NCBI RefSeq assembly: GCF_051014685.1 | Contig: NW_027478389.1 | Span: 744,001 to 808,000 of the forward strand | Direction: 5' to 3' | Length of the DNA stretch: 64,000 nt | From: Ptiloglossa arizonensis | Lineage: Eukaryota > Arthropoda > Insecta > Hymenoptera > Colletidae | In this document: positions 40,910 to 53,900 of the stretch, in pieces | Numbering within the stretch: position 1 is the stretch's first letter | How the letters are laid out: every line of letters starts with the position of its first letter | The notes under the pieces: generated by a model | Seen by the model: only the letters and a program-made list of their open reading frames with translations | What the model was told of the DNA's origin: nothing | Databases searched by the model: none | Program-made: the position numbers and the translations under genes

Positions 40910-43265
40910 ATGGGAGTTTGAAGTTAAGGAATGCTTGAGAAATCATCCAAATTTTCGCAAGTCTGATACTCGAATCCAATAACTACTATGGCCTTGGGCA
41001 AAAATATACATACCGTTGTAATCGGGCGAGTTTCTGCTTTCAGATGCAATAGGAAATTCTCGAGTTCGTCAATCCGTTCGCGAGATATGGAAGTTTGAAG
41101 TTAAGGAATGCTTGAGAAACCATCAAAATTTTCGCTGGTCTGATACACGAAGCCAATAACTACAATGGCCTATGGCAAAAATACACATACCGTTGTAATC
41201 GGGCGAGTTTCTGCTATCAGATGCAATAGGAAATTCACGAGTTCGTCAATCCGTTCGCGAGATATGGAAGTGTGAAAATAAGGAATGGTTGAGAAACCAT
41301 CAAAATTTTCGCAAGTCTGATACTCGAAACCAATAACTACAAAGGCCTAGGAGAAAAATACACATACCGTTGTAATCGGGCGACTTTCTACTTTCACATG
41401 CAACAGGAATTTCTTGAGTTCGTCAATCCGTTCGCGGGATATGGGAGTTTGAAATTGAGGAATGGTTGAGAAACCATCAAAATTTTCGCAAGTCTGATAC
41501 TCGAAACCAATAACTACAAAGGCCTAGGGGGGAAACACACATATCTTTGTAATCGGGCGAGTTTCTAATTTCAGATGCAATAGGAATTTCTAGCGTTCGT
41601 CAATCCGTTCGCGAGATATGGGAGTTTGAAGTTAAGGGATGGTTGAGAAAACATCAAAATTTTCGCAAGTCTGATACTCGAAACCAATAACTGGAATGGC
41701 CTAGGGGAAAAGTACACATACCGTTGTAATCGGGCGAGTTTCTGCTTTCAGATGCAATAGTAAATTCTCGAGTTGGTCAATCCGTTCGCGAGATATGGGA
41801 GTGTGAATTTACGGAATGGTTGAGAAAGCATCAAAATTTTCGCAAGTCTGATACTCGAAACCAATAACTGGAATGGCATAGGGGAAAAGTACACATACCG
41901 TTGTAATCGGGCGAGTTTCTGCTTTCAGATGCAATAGTAAATTCACGAGTTGGTCAATCCGTTCGCGAGAAATGGAAGTGTGAAAATAAGGAATGGTTGA
42001 GAAAGCATCAAAATTTTCGCAAGTCTGATACTCGAAACCAATAACTGGAATGGCATAGGGGAAAAGTACACATACCATTGTAGTCGGGCGAGTTTCTACT
42101 TTCAGAAGCAACAGGAATTTCTCGAGTTCGTCAATCCGTTCGCGAGAAATGGGAGTTTGAAGTTAAGGAATGGTTGAGAAATCATCAAAATTTTCGCAAG
42201 TCTGATACTCGAATCCATTAACTACCATGGCCTAGGGCAAAAATACACATACCGTTGTAATCGGGCGAGTTTCTGCTTTCAGATGCAATAGGAAATTCTC
42301 GAGTTCGTCAATCCGTTCGCGAGAAATGGAAGTGTGAAGATAAGGAATGGTTGAGAAACCATCAAAATTTTCGCAAGTCTGATACTCGAAACCAATAACT
42401 GGAATGGCCTAGGGGAAAAGTACACATACCATTGTAATCGGGCGAGTTTCAACTTTCAGATGCAACAGGAATTTCTCGAGTTCGTCAATCCGTTCGCGAG
42501 AAATGGGAGTTTGAAGTTAAGGAATGGTTGAGAAACCATCAAAATTTTCGCAAGTCTGATACACGAAACCAATAACTACAATGGCCTAGGGGAAAAATAC
42601 ACATACCATTGTAATCGGGCGAGATTCTACTTTCACATGCAACAGGAATTTCTCGGGTTCGTCAATGCGTTCGCGAGATATGGGAGTTTGAAGTTAAGGA
42701 ATGCTTGAGAACTCATCCAAATTTTCGCAAGTCTGATACTCGAATCCAATAACTACTGTGGCCTTGGGCAAAAATACACATACCGTTGTAATCGGGCGAG
42801 TTTCTGCTTTCAGATGCAATAGGAAATTCTCGAGTTCGTCAATCCGTTCGCGAGATATGGAAGTTTGAAGTTAAGGAATGCTTGAGAAACCATCAAAATT
42901 TTCGCAGGTCTGATACTCGAAACCAACAACTGGAATGGCCTAGGGGAAAAGTACACACACCGTTGTAATCGGGCGAGTTTCTGCTATCAGATGCAATAGG
43001 AAATTCTCGAGTTCGTCAATCCGTTCGCGAGATATGGAAGTGTGAAAATAAGGAATGGTTGAGAAACCATCAAAATTTTCGCAAGTCTGATACTCGAAAC
43101 CAATAACTACAAAGGCCTAGGAGAAAAATACACATACCGTTGTAATCGGGCGACTTTCTACTTCCACATGCAACAGGAATTTCTCGAGTTCGTCAATCCG
43201 TTCGCGGGATATGGGAGTTTGAAGTTAAGGAATGGTTGAGAAACCATCAAAATTTTCGCTGGTCT

Positions 43266-43442
43266 GATACTCGAAACCAATAACTGGAATGGCCTAGGGG
43301 AAAAGTACACATACCATTGTAATCGGGCGAGTTTCTACTTTCAGATGCAACAGGAATTTCTCGAGTTCGTCAACCCGTTCGCGAGATATGTGAGTTTGAA
43401 GTTAAGGAATGGTTGAGAAACCATCAAAATTTTCGCAAGTCT
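43266..43442. repeat. Representative 177-bp monomer, 'ctggaatgg' type
   Basis: This copy is close to the consensus. Counting from gatactcg as base 1, it carries CCTAGG at 28-33, the CENP-B-box-like stretch at 48-62, CTCGAG at 95-100, TCGCGA at 114-119, the dyad ATGGTT-GAGA-AACCAT at 144-159 and the self-complementary AAAATTTT at 161-168. Two broad haplotypes alternate through the array. One has ctggaatgg, aaaagtac, ccattg and caacaggaattt; the other has ctacaatgg or ctacaaagg, aaaaatac, ccgttg and caataggaaatt. Many monomers are mosaics of the two. This copy departs from consensus at aacccg (usually aatccg) and atatgtgag (usually atatgggag). The consensus has 74 G+C of 177 and nine CpGs. Confidence 0.9.
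43409..43424. other. Short dyad: 6-bp stem, 4-base loop (example copy)
   Basis: ATGGTT, then GAGA, then AACCAT forms a perfect 6-bp inverted repeat. It lies just upstream of the self-complementary AAAATTTT in the same monomer. Most monomers keep it. Variants atgcttgag and gagaaatcat each break one pair, and a few monomers carry gagatacc. Short dyads able to form non-B DNA have been reported as enriched in centromeric satellites that lack CENP-B boxes. Whether this one extrudes a cruciform is inference. Confidence 0.6.
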
Positions 43443-43619
43443 GATACTCGAAACCAATAACTACAAAGGCCTAGGGGGGAAACACACATATCTTTGTAAT
43501 CGGGCGAGTTTCTAATTTCAGATGCAATAGGAATTTCTAGCGTTCGTCAATCCGTTCGCGAGATATGGGAGTTTGAAGTTAAGGGATGGTTGAGAAACCA
43601 TCAAAATTTTCGCAAGTCT
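43443..43619. repeat. Marker monomer with G-run and ctagcg (recurrent subtype)
   Basis: This subtype is recognised by ctaggggggaaacacacat, then atctttgtaatcggg, ctaatttcag and aatttctagcgttcg, where other monomers have an XhoI site. It recurs near 8.6, 9.7, 11.6, 13.2, 15.2, 16.8, 18.7, 20.8, 22.8, 28.8, 33.4, 34.8, 36.8, 38.9, 40.3, 41.5, 43.5, 45.4, 46.1, 48.1, 50.0, 51.4, 53.4, 56.2, 58.7, 60.1 and 62.8 kb. I find none before 8.6 kb. It is a good landmark for the higher-order repeats because its spacing repeats with them. Loss of CTCGAG in this subtype would leave long fragments in an XhoI digest. Confidence 0.9.
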
Positions 43620-45510
43620 GACACTCGAAACCAATAACTGGAATGGCCTAGGGGAAAAGTACACATACCATTGTAATCGGGCGAGTTTCTACTTTTAGAT
43701 GCAACAGGAATTTCTCGAGTTCGTCAATCCGTTCGCGAGAAATGGGAGTTTGAAGTTAAGGAATGGTTGAGAAATCATCAAAATTTTCGCAAGTCTGATA
43801 CTCGAATCCATTAACTACTATGGCCTAAGGCAAAAATACACATACCGTTGTAATCGGGCGAGTTTCTGCTTTCAGATACAATAGGAAATTCTCGAGTTCG
43901 TCAATCCGTTCGCGAGAAATGGAAGTGTGAAAATAAGGAATGGTTGAGAAACCATCAAAATTTTCGCAAGTCTGTTACTCGAAACCAATAACTGGAATAG
44001 CCTAGGGGAAAAGTACACACACCATTGTAATCGGGCGAGTTTCAACTTTCAGATGCAACAGGAATTTCTCGAGTTCGTCAATCCGTTCGCGAGAAATGGG
44101 AGTTTGAAGTTAAGGAATGGTTGAGAAACCATCAAAATTTTCACAAGTCTGATACACGAAACCAATAACTACAATGGCCTATGGGAAAAATACACATACC
44201 GTTGTAATCGGGCGAGTTTCTACTTTCAGATGCAACAGGAATTTCTCGAGTTCGTCAATCCGTTCGCGAGATATGGGAGTTTGAAGTTAAGGAATGGCTG
44301 AGAAACCATCAAAATTTTCGCAAGTCTGATACTCGAAACCAATAACTACAAAAGCCTAGGGGAAAAATACACATACCATTGTAATCGGGCGAGATTCTGC
44401 TTTCACATGCAACAGGAATTTCTCGAGTTCGTCAATGCGTTCGCGAGATATGGGAGTTTGAAGTTAAGGAATGCTTGAGAAATCATCCAAATTTTCGCAA
44501 GTCTGATACTCGAATCCATTAACTACTATGGCCTAGGGCAAAAATACACATACCGTTGTAATCGGGCGAGTTTCTGCTTTCAGATGCAATAGGAAATTCT
44601 CGAGTTCGTCAATCCGTTCGCGAGAAATGGAAGTGTGAAAATAAGGAATGGTTGAGAAACCATCAAAATTTTCGCAAGTCTGATACTCGAAACCAATAAC
44701 TGGAATGGCCTAGGGGAAAAGTACACATACCGTTGTAATCGGGCGATTTTCTACTTTCAGATGCAACAGGAATTTCTCGAGTTCGTCAATCCGTTCGCGA
44801 GAAATGGGAGTTTGAACTTAAGGAATGGTTGAGAAACCATCCAAATATTCACTGCTTTGATACTCGAAACCAATAACTGGAATGGCCTAGGGGAAAAGTA
44901 CACACACCATTGTATTCGGGCGAGTTTCTACTTTCGGATGCAACAGGAATTTCTCGAGTTCGTCAATCCGTTCGCGAGAAATGGGAGTTTGAAGTTAAGG
45001 AATGGTTGAGAAACCATCAAAATTTTCGCAAGTCTGATACTCGAAACCAATAACTACAAAGGCCTTGGGGAAAAATACACATACCGTTGTAATCGGGCGA
45101 GTTTCTACTTCCACATGCAACAGGAATTTCTCGAGTTCGTCAATCCGTTCGCGAGGTATGGGAGTTTGAAGTTAAGGAATGGTTGAGATACCATCAAATT
45201 TTCGCTGGTCTAATACTCGAAACCGATAACTGGAATGGCCTAGGGGAAAAATACACACACCATTGTAATCGGGCGGGTTTCTACTTTCAGGTACAATAAG
45301 AATTTCTCGAGTTCGTCAATCTGTTCGCGGGATATGGGAATTTGCAGTTAAGAAATGGCTGAGAAATCATCAAAATTTTCGCAAGTCTGATACTCGAAAC
45401 CAATAACTACAAAGGCCTAGGGGGGAAACACACATATCTTTGTAATCGGGCGAGTTTCTAATTTCAGATGCAGTAGGAATTTCTAGCGTTCGTCAATCCG
45501 TTCGCGAGAT

Positions 45511-48500
45511 ATGGGAGTTTGAAGTTAAGGAATGCTTGAGAAATCATCCAAATTTTCGCAAGTCTGATACTCGAATCCAATAACTACTATGGCCTTGGGC
45601 AAAAATACACATACCGTTGTAATCGGGCGAGTTTCTGCTTTCAGATGCAATAGGAAATTCTCGAGTTCGTCAATCCGTTCGCGAGATATGGAAGTTTGAA
45701 GTTAAGGAATGCTTGAGAAACCATCAAAATTTTCGCTGGTCTGATACACGAAGCCAATAACTACAATGGCCTATGGCAAAAATACACATACCGTTGTAAT
45801 CGGGCGAGTTTCTGCTATCAGATGCAATAGGAAATTCACGAGTTCGTCAATCCGTTCGCGAGATATGGAAGTGTGAAAATAAGGAATGGTTGAGAAACCA
45901 TCAAAATTTTCGCAAGTCTGATACTCGAAACCAATAACTACAAAGGCCTAGGAGAAAAATACACATACCGTTGTAATCGGGCGACTTTCTACTTTCACAT
46001 GCAACAGGAATTTCTTGAGTTCGTCAATCCGTTCGCGGGATATGGGAGTTTGAAATTGAGGAATGGTTGAGAAACCATCAAAATTTTCGCAAGTCTGATA
46101 CTCGAAACCAATAACTACAAAGGCCTAGGGGGGAAACACACATATCTTTGTAATCGGGCGAGTTTCTAATTTCAGATGCAATAGGAATTTCTAGCGTTCG
46201 TCAATCCGTTCGCGAGATATGGGAGTTTGAAGTTAAGGGATGGTTGAGAAAACATCAAAATTTTCGCAAGTCTGATACTCGAAACCAATAACTGGAATGG
46301 CCTAGGGGAAAAGTACACATACCGTTGTAATCGGGCGAGTTTCTGCTTTCAGATGCAATAGTAAATTCTCGAGTTGGTCAATCCGTTCGCGAGATATGGG
46401 AGTGTGAATTTACGGAATGGTTGAGAAAGCATCAAAATTTTCGCAAGTCTGATACTCGAAACCAATAACTGGAATGGCATAGGGGAAAAGTACACATACC
46501 GTTGTAATCGGGCGAGTTTCTGCTTTCAGATGCAATAGTAAATTCTCGAGTTGGTCAATCCGTTCGCGAGAAATGGAAGTGTGAAAATAAGGAATGGTTG
46601 AGAAAGCATCAAAATTTTCGCAAGTCTGATACTCGAAACCAATAACTGGAATGGCATAGGGGAAAAGTACACATACCATTGTAGTCGGGCGAGTTTCTAC
46701 TTTCAGAAGCAACAGGAATTTCTCGAGTTCGTCAATCCGTTCGCGAGAAATGGGAGTTTGAAGTTAAGGAATGGTTGAGAAATCATCAAAATTTTCGCAA
46801 GTCTGATACTCGAATCCATTAACTACCATGGCCTAGGGCAAAAATACACATACCGTTGTAATCGGGCGAGTTTCTGCTTTCAGATGCAATAGGAAATTCT
46901 CGAGTTCGTCAATCCGTTCGCGAGAAATGGAAGTGTGAAGATAAGGAATGGTTGAGAAACCATCAAAATTTTCGCAAGTCTGATACTCGAAACCAATAAC
47001 TGGAATGGCCTAGGGGAAAAGTACACATACCGTTGTAATCGGGCGAGTTTCAACTTTCAGATGCAACAGGAATTTCTCGAGTTCGTCAATCCGTTCGCGA
47101 GAAATGGGAGTTTGAAGTTAAGGAATGGTTGAGAAACCATCAAAATTTTCGCAAGTCTGATACACGAAACCAATAACTACAATGGCCTAGGGGAAAAATA
47201 CACATACCATTGTAATCGGGCGAGATTCTACTTTCACATGCAACAGGAATTTCTCGGGTTCGTCAATGCGTTCGCGAGATATGGGAGTTTGAAGTTAAGG
47301 AATGCTTGAGAACTCATCCAAATTTTCGCAAGTCTGATACTCGAATCCAATAACTACTGTGGCCTTGGGCAAAAATACACATACCGTTGTAATCGGGCGA
47401 GTTTCTGCTTTCAGATGCAATAGGAAATTCTCGAGTTCGTCAATCCGTTCGCGAGATATGGAAGTTTGAAGTTAAGGAATGCTTGAGAAACCATCAAAAT
47501 TTTCGCAGGTCTGATACTCGAAACCAACAACTGGAATGGCCTAGGGGAAAAGTACACACACCGTTGTAATCGGGCGAGTTTCTGCTATCAGATGCAATAG
47601 GAAATTCTCGAGTTCGTCAATCCGTTCGCGAGATATGGAAGTGTGAAAATAAGGAATGGTTGAGAAACCATCAAAATTTTCGCAAGTCTGATACTCGAAA
47701 CCAATAACTACAAAGGCCTAGGAGAAAAATACACATACCGTTGTAATCGGGCGACTTTCTACTTCCACATGCAACAGGAATTTCTCGAGTTCGTCAATCC
47801 GTTCGCGGGATATGGGAGTTTGAAGTTAAGGAATGGTTGAGAAACCATCAAAATTTTCGCTGGTCTGATACTCGAAACCAATAACTGGAATGGCCTAGGG
47901 GAAAAGTACACATACCATTGTAATCGGGCGAGTTTCTACTTTCAGATGCAACAGGAATTTCTCGAGTTCGTCAACCCGTTCGCGAGATATGTGAGTTTGA
48001 AGTTAAGGAATGGTTGAGAAACCATCAAAATTTTCGCAAGTCTGATACTCGAAACCAATAACTACAAAGGCCTAGGGGGGAAACACACATATCTTTGTAA
48101 TCGGGCGAGTTTCTAATTTCAGATGCAATAGGAATTTCTAGCGTTCGTCAATCCGTTCGCGAGATATGGGAGTTTGAAGTTAAGGGATGGTTGAGAAACC
48201 ATCAAAATTTTCGCAAGTCTGACACTCGAAACCAATAACTGGAATGGCCTAGGGGAAAAGTACACATACCATTGTAATCGGGCGAGTTTCTACTTTTAGA
48301 TGCAACAGGAATTTCTCGAGTTCGTCAATCCGTTCGCGAGAAATGGGAGTTTGAAGTTAAGGAATGGTTGAGAAATCATCAAAATTTTCGCAAGTCTGAT
48401 ACTCGAATCCATTAACTACTACGGCCTAAGGCAAAAATACACATACCGTTGTAATCGGGCGAGTTTCTGCTTTCAGATGCAATAGGAAATTCTCGAGTTC

Positions 48501-50111
48501 GTCAATCCGTTCGCGAGAAATGGAAGTGTGAAAATAAGGAATGGTTGAGAAACCATCAAAATTTTCGCAAGTCTGTTACTCGAAACCAATAACTGGAATA
48601 GCCTAGGGGAAAAGTACACACACCATTGTAATCGGGCGAGTTTCAACTTTCAGATGCAACAGGAATTTCTCGAGTTCGTCAATCCGTTCGCGAGAAATGG
48701 GAGTTTGAAGTTAAGGAATGGTTGAGAAACCATCAAAATTTTCACAAGTCTGATACACGAAACCAATAACTACAATGGCCTATGGGAAAAATACACATAC
48801 CGTTGTAATCGGGCGAGTTTCTACTTTCAGATGCAACAGGAATTTCTCGAGTTCGTCAATCCGTTCGCGAGATATGGGAGTTTGAAGTTAAGGAATGGCT
48901 GAGAAACCATCAAAATTTTCGCAAGTCTGATACTCGAAACCAATAACTACAAAAGCCTAGGGGAAAAATACACATACCATTGTAATCGGGCGAGATTCTG
49001 CTTTCACATGCAACAGGAATTTCTCGAGTTCGTCAATGCGTTCGCGAGATATGGGAGTTTGAAGTTAAGGAATGCTTGAGAAATCATCCAAATTTTCGCA
49101 AGTCTGATACTCGAATCCATTAACTACTATGGCCTAGGGCAAAAATACACATACCGTTGTAATCGGGCGAGTTTCTGCTTTCAGATGCAATAGGAAATTC
49201 TCGAGTTCGTCAATCCGTTCGCGAGAAATGGAAGTGTGAAAATAAGGAATGGTTGAGAAACCATCAAAATTTTCGCAAGTCTGATACTCGAAACCAATAA
49301 CTGGAATGGCCTAGGGGAAAAGTACACATACCGTTGTAATCGGGCGATTTTCTACTTTCAGATGCAACAGGAATTTCTCGAGTTCGTCAATCCGTTCGCG
49401 AGAAATGGGAGTTTGAACTTAAGGAATGGTTGAGAAACCATCCAAATATTCACTGCTTTGATACTCGAAACCAATAACTGGAATGGCCTAGGGGAAAAGT
49501 ACACACACCATTGTATTCGGGCGAGTTTCTACTTTCGGATGCAACAGGAATTTCTCGAGTTCGTCAATCCGTTCGCGAGAAATGGGAGTTTGAAGTTAAG
49601 GAATGGTTGAGAAACCATCAAAATTTTCGCAAGTCTGATACTCGAAACCAATAACTACAAAGGCCTTGGGGAAAAATACACATACCGTTGTAATCGGGCG
49701 AGTTTCTACTTCCACATGCAACAGGAATTTCTCGAGTTCGTCAATCCGTTCGCGAGGTATGGGAGTTTGAAGTTAAGGAATGGTTGAGATACCATCAAAT
49801 TTTCGCTGGTCTAATACTCGAAACCGATAACTGGAATGGCCTAGGGGAAAAATACACACACCATTGTAATCGGGCGGGTTTCTACTTTCAGGTACAATAA
49901 GAATTTCTCGAGTTCGTCAATCTGTTCGCGGGATATGGGAATTTGCAGTTAAGAAATGGCTGAGAAATCATCAAAATTTTCGCAAGTCTGATACTCGAAA
50001 CCAATAACTACAAAGGCCTAGGGGGGAAACACACATATCTTTGTAATCGGGCGAGTTTCTAATTTCAGATGCAGTAGGAATTTCTAGCGTTCGTCAATCC
50101 GTTCGCGAGAT
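45511..50111. repeat. 26-monomer HOR (4,601 bp), copy D
   Basis: Near-identical to copy C; a private change is ctacggcc at about 48,420. Its right part is also the first copy of a 19-monomer duplication (47,545-50,906), so two duplication events of different size overlap here. Confidence 0.9.
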
Positions 50112-50906
50112 ATGGGAGTTTGAAGTTAAGGGATGGTTGAGAAACCATCAAAATTTTCGCAAGTCTGATACTCGAAACCAATAACTGGAATGGCCTATGG
50201 GAAAAGTACACATACCGTTGCAATCGGGCGACTTTCTACTTTCACATGCAACAGGAATTTCTCGAGTTCGTCAATCCGTTCGCGAGATATGGGAGTTTGA
50301 AGTTAAGGAATGGTTGAGAAACCATCAAAATTTTCGCAAGTCTGGTACTCGAAACCAATAACTACAATGGCCTAGGGGAAAAATACACATACCGTTGTAA
50401 TCGGGCGAGTTTCTGCTTTCAGATGCAATAGGAAATTCTCGAGTTGGTCAATCCGTTCGCGAGATATGGAAGTGTGAATTTAAGGAATGATTGAGAAACC
50501 ATCAAAATTTTCGCAAGTCTGATACTCGAAACCAATAACTGGAATGGCCTAGTGGTAAAGTACACATACCATTGTAATCGGGCGAGTTTCTACTTTCAGA
50601 TGCAACAGGAATTTCTCGAGTTCGTCAATCCGTTCGCGAGATATGGGAGTTTGAAGATAAGGAATGGTTGAGAAACCACCAAAATTTTCGCAAGTCTGAT
50701 ACTCGAAACCAATAACTACAATGGCCTAGGGGAAAAATACACATACCGTCGTAATCGGGCGAGTTTCTGCTTTCAGATGCAATAGGAAATTCTCGAGTTG
50801 GTCAATCCATTCGCGAGATATGGAAGTGTGAATTTAAGGAATGGTTGAGAAACCATCAAAATTTTCGCAAGTCTGATACTCGAAACCAATAACTGGAATG
50901 GCATAG
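47545..50906. repeat. 19-monomer (3,362-bp) duplication, copy 1
   Basis: gggcgatttt at 49,342 recurs at 52,704 and the tacttttagatg monomer near 48,290 recurs near 51,655, both offset 3,362 bp (19 x 177 minus 1). The left border is where aaccaacaac gives way to aaccaataac with ggcatag in the partner. Confidence 0.85.
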
Positions 50907-53900
50907 GGGAAAAGTACACACACCGTTGTAATCGGGCGAGTTTCTGCTATCAGATGCAATAGGAAATTCTCGAGTTCGTCAATCCGTTCGCGAGATATGG
51001 AAGTGTGAAAATAAGGAATGGTTGAGAAACCATCAAAATTTTCGCAAGTCTGATACTCGAAACCAATAACTACAAAGGCCTAGGAGAAAAATACACATAC
51101 CGTTGTAATCGGGCGACTTTCTACTTCCACATGCAACAGGAATTTCTCGAGTTCGTCAATCCGTTCGCGGGATATGGGAGTTTGAAGTTAAGGAATGGTT
51201 GAGAAACCATCAAAATTTTCGCTGGTCTGATACTCGAAACCAATAACTGGAATGGCCTAGGGTAAAAGTACACATACCATTGTAATCGGGCGAGTTTCTA
51301 CTTTCAGATGCAACAGGAATTTCTCGAGTTCGTCAACCCGTTCGCGAGATATGTGAGTTTGAAGTTAAGGAATGGTTGAGAAACCATCAAAATTTTCGCA
51401 AGTCTGATACTCGAAACCAATAACTACAAAGGCCTAGGGGGGAAACACACATATCTTTGTAATCGGGCGAGTTTCTAATTTCAGATGCAATAGGAATTTC
51501 TAGCGTTCGTCAATCCGTTCGCGAGATATGGGAGTTTGAAGTTAAGGGATGGTTGAGAAACCATCAAAATTTTCGCAAGTCTGACACTCGAAACCAATAA
51601 CTGGAATGGCCTAGGGGAAAAGTACACATACCATTGTAATCGGGCGAGTTTCTACTTTTAGATGCAACAGGAATTTCTCGAGTTCGTCAATCCGTTCGCG
51701 AGAAATGGGAGTTTGAAGTTAAGGAATGGTTGAGAAATCATCAAAATTTTCGCAAGTCTGATACTCGAATCCATTAACTACTATGGCCTAAGGCAAAAAT
51801 ACACATACCGTTGTAATCGGGCGAGTTTCTGCTTTCAGATGCAATAGGAAATTCTCGAGTTCGTCAATCCGTTCGCGAGAAATGGAAGTGTGAAAATAAG
51901 GAATGGTTGAGAAACCATCAAAATTTTCGCAAGTCTGTTACTCGAAACCAATAACTGGAATAGCCTAGGGGAAAAGTACACACACCATTGTAATCGGGCG
52001 AGTTTCAACTTTCAGATGCAACAGGAATTTCTCGAGTTCGTCAATCCGTTCGCGAGAAATGGGAGTTTGAAGTTAAGGAATGGTTGAGAAACCATCAAAA
52101 TTTTCACAAGTCTGATACACGAAACCAATAACTACAATGGCCTATGGGACAAATACACATACCGTTGTAATCGGGCGAGTTTCTACTTTCAGATGCAACA
52201 GGAATTTCTCGAGTTCGTCAATCCGTTCGCGAGATATGGGAGTTTGAAGTTAAGGAATGGCTGAGAAACCATCAAAATTTTCGCAAGTCTGATACTCGAA
52301 ACCAATAACTACAAAAGCCTAGGGGAAAAATACACATACCATTGTAATCGGGCGAGATTCTGCTTTCACATGCAACAGGAATTTCTCGAGTTCGTCAATG
52401 CGTTCGCGAGATATGGGAGTTTGAAGTTAAGGAATGCTTGAGAAATCATCCAAATTTTCGCAAGTCTGATACTCGAATCCATTAACTACTATGGCCTAGG
52501 GCAAAAATACACATACCGTTGTAATCGGGCGAGTTTCTGCTTTCAGATGCAATAGGAAATTCTCGAGTTCGTCAATCCGTTCGCGAGAAATGGAAGTGTG
52601 AAAATAAGGAATGGTTGAGAAACCATCAAAATTTTCGCAAGTCTGATACTCGAAACCAATAACTGGAATGGCCTAGGGGAAAAGTACACATACCGTTGTA
52701 ATCGGGCGATTTTCTACTTTCAGATGCAACAAGAATTTCTCGAGTTCGTCAATCCGTTCGCGAGAAATGGGAGTTTGAACTTAAGGAATGGTTGAGAAAC
52801 CATCCAAATATTCACTGCTTTGATACTCGAAACCAATAACTGGAATGGCCTAGGGGAAAAGTACACACACCATTGTATTCGGGCGAGTTTCTACTTTCGG
52901 ATGCAACAGGAATTTCTCGAGTTCGTCAATCCGTTCGCGAGAAATGGGAGTTTGAAGTTAAGGAATGGTTGAGAAACCATCAAAATTTTCGCAAGTCTGA
53001 TACTCGAAACCAATAACTACAAAGGCCTTGGGGAAAAATACACATACCGTTGTAATCGGGCGAGTTTCTACTTCCACATGCAACAGGAATTTCTCGAGTT
53101 CGTCAATCCGTTCGCGAGGTATGGGAGTTTGAAGTTAAGGAATGGTTGAGATACCATCAAATTTTCGCTGGTCTAATACTCGAAACCGATAACTGGAATG
53201 GCCTAGGGGAAAAATACACACACCATTGTAATCGGGCGGGTTTCTACTTTCAGGTACAATAAGAATTTCTCGAGTTCGTCAATCTGTTCGCGGGATATGG
53301 GAATTTGCAGTTAAGAAATGGCTGAGAAATCATCAAAATTTTCGCAAGTCTGATACTCGAAACCAATAACTACAAAGGCCTAGGGGGGAAACACACATAT
53401 CTTTGTAATCGGGCGAGTTTCTAATTTCAGATGCAGTAGGAATTTCTAGCGTTCGTCAATCCGTTCGCGAGATATGGGAGTTTGAAGTTAAGGGATGGTT
53501 GAGAAACCATCAAAATTTTCGCAAGTCTGATACTCGAAACCAATAACTGGAATGGCCTAGGGGAAAAGTACACATACCGTTGCAATCGGGCGACTTTCTA
53601 CTTTCACATGCAACAGGAATTTCTCGAGTTCGTCAATCCGTTCGCGAGATATGGGAGTTTGAAGTTAAGGAATGGTTGAGAAACCATCAAAATTTTCGCA
53701 AGTCTGGTACTCGAAACCAATAACTACAATGGCCTAGGGGAAAAATACACATACCGTTGTAATCGGGCGAGTTTCTGCTTTCAGATGCAATAGGAAATTC
53801 TCGAGTTGGTCAATCCGTTCGCGAGATATGGAAGTGTGAATTTAAGGAATGATTGAGAAACCATCAAAATTTTCGCAAGTCTGATACTCGAAACCAATAA

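Larger units (their letters stand above)
40910..45510. repeat. 26-monomer HOR (4,601 bp), copy C
   Basis: Offset to copy D is 4,601 bp: aagttaaggaatgcttg at 40,921/45,522, gtagtcggg at 42,080/46,681, gggcgatttt at 44,741/49,342. 4,601 is 26 x 177 minus 1, explained by the 176-bp monomer (ataccatcaaatttt) near 45,190. The unit holds two ggcatagggg monomers, the gagaactcatcc monomer and two G-run markers. Confidence 0.9.
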
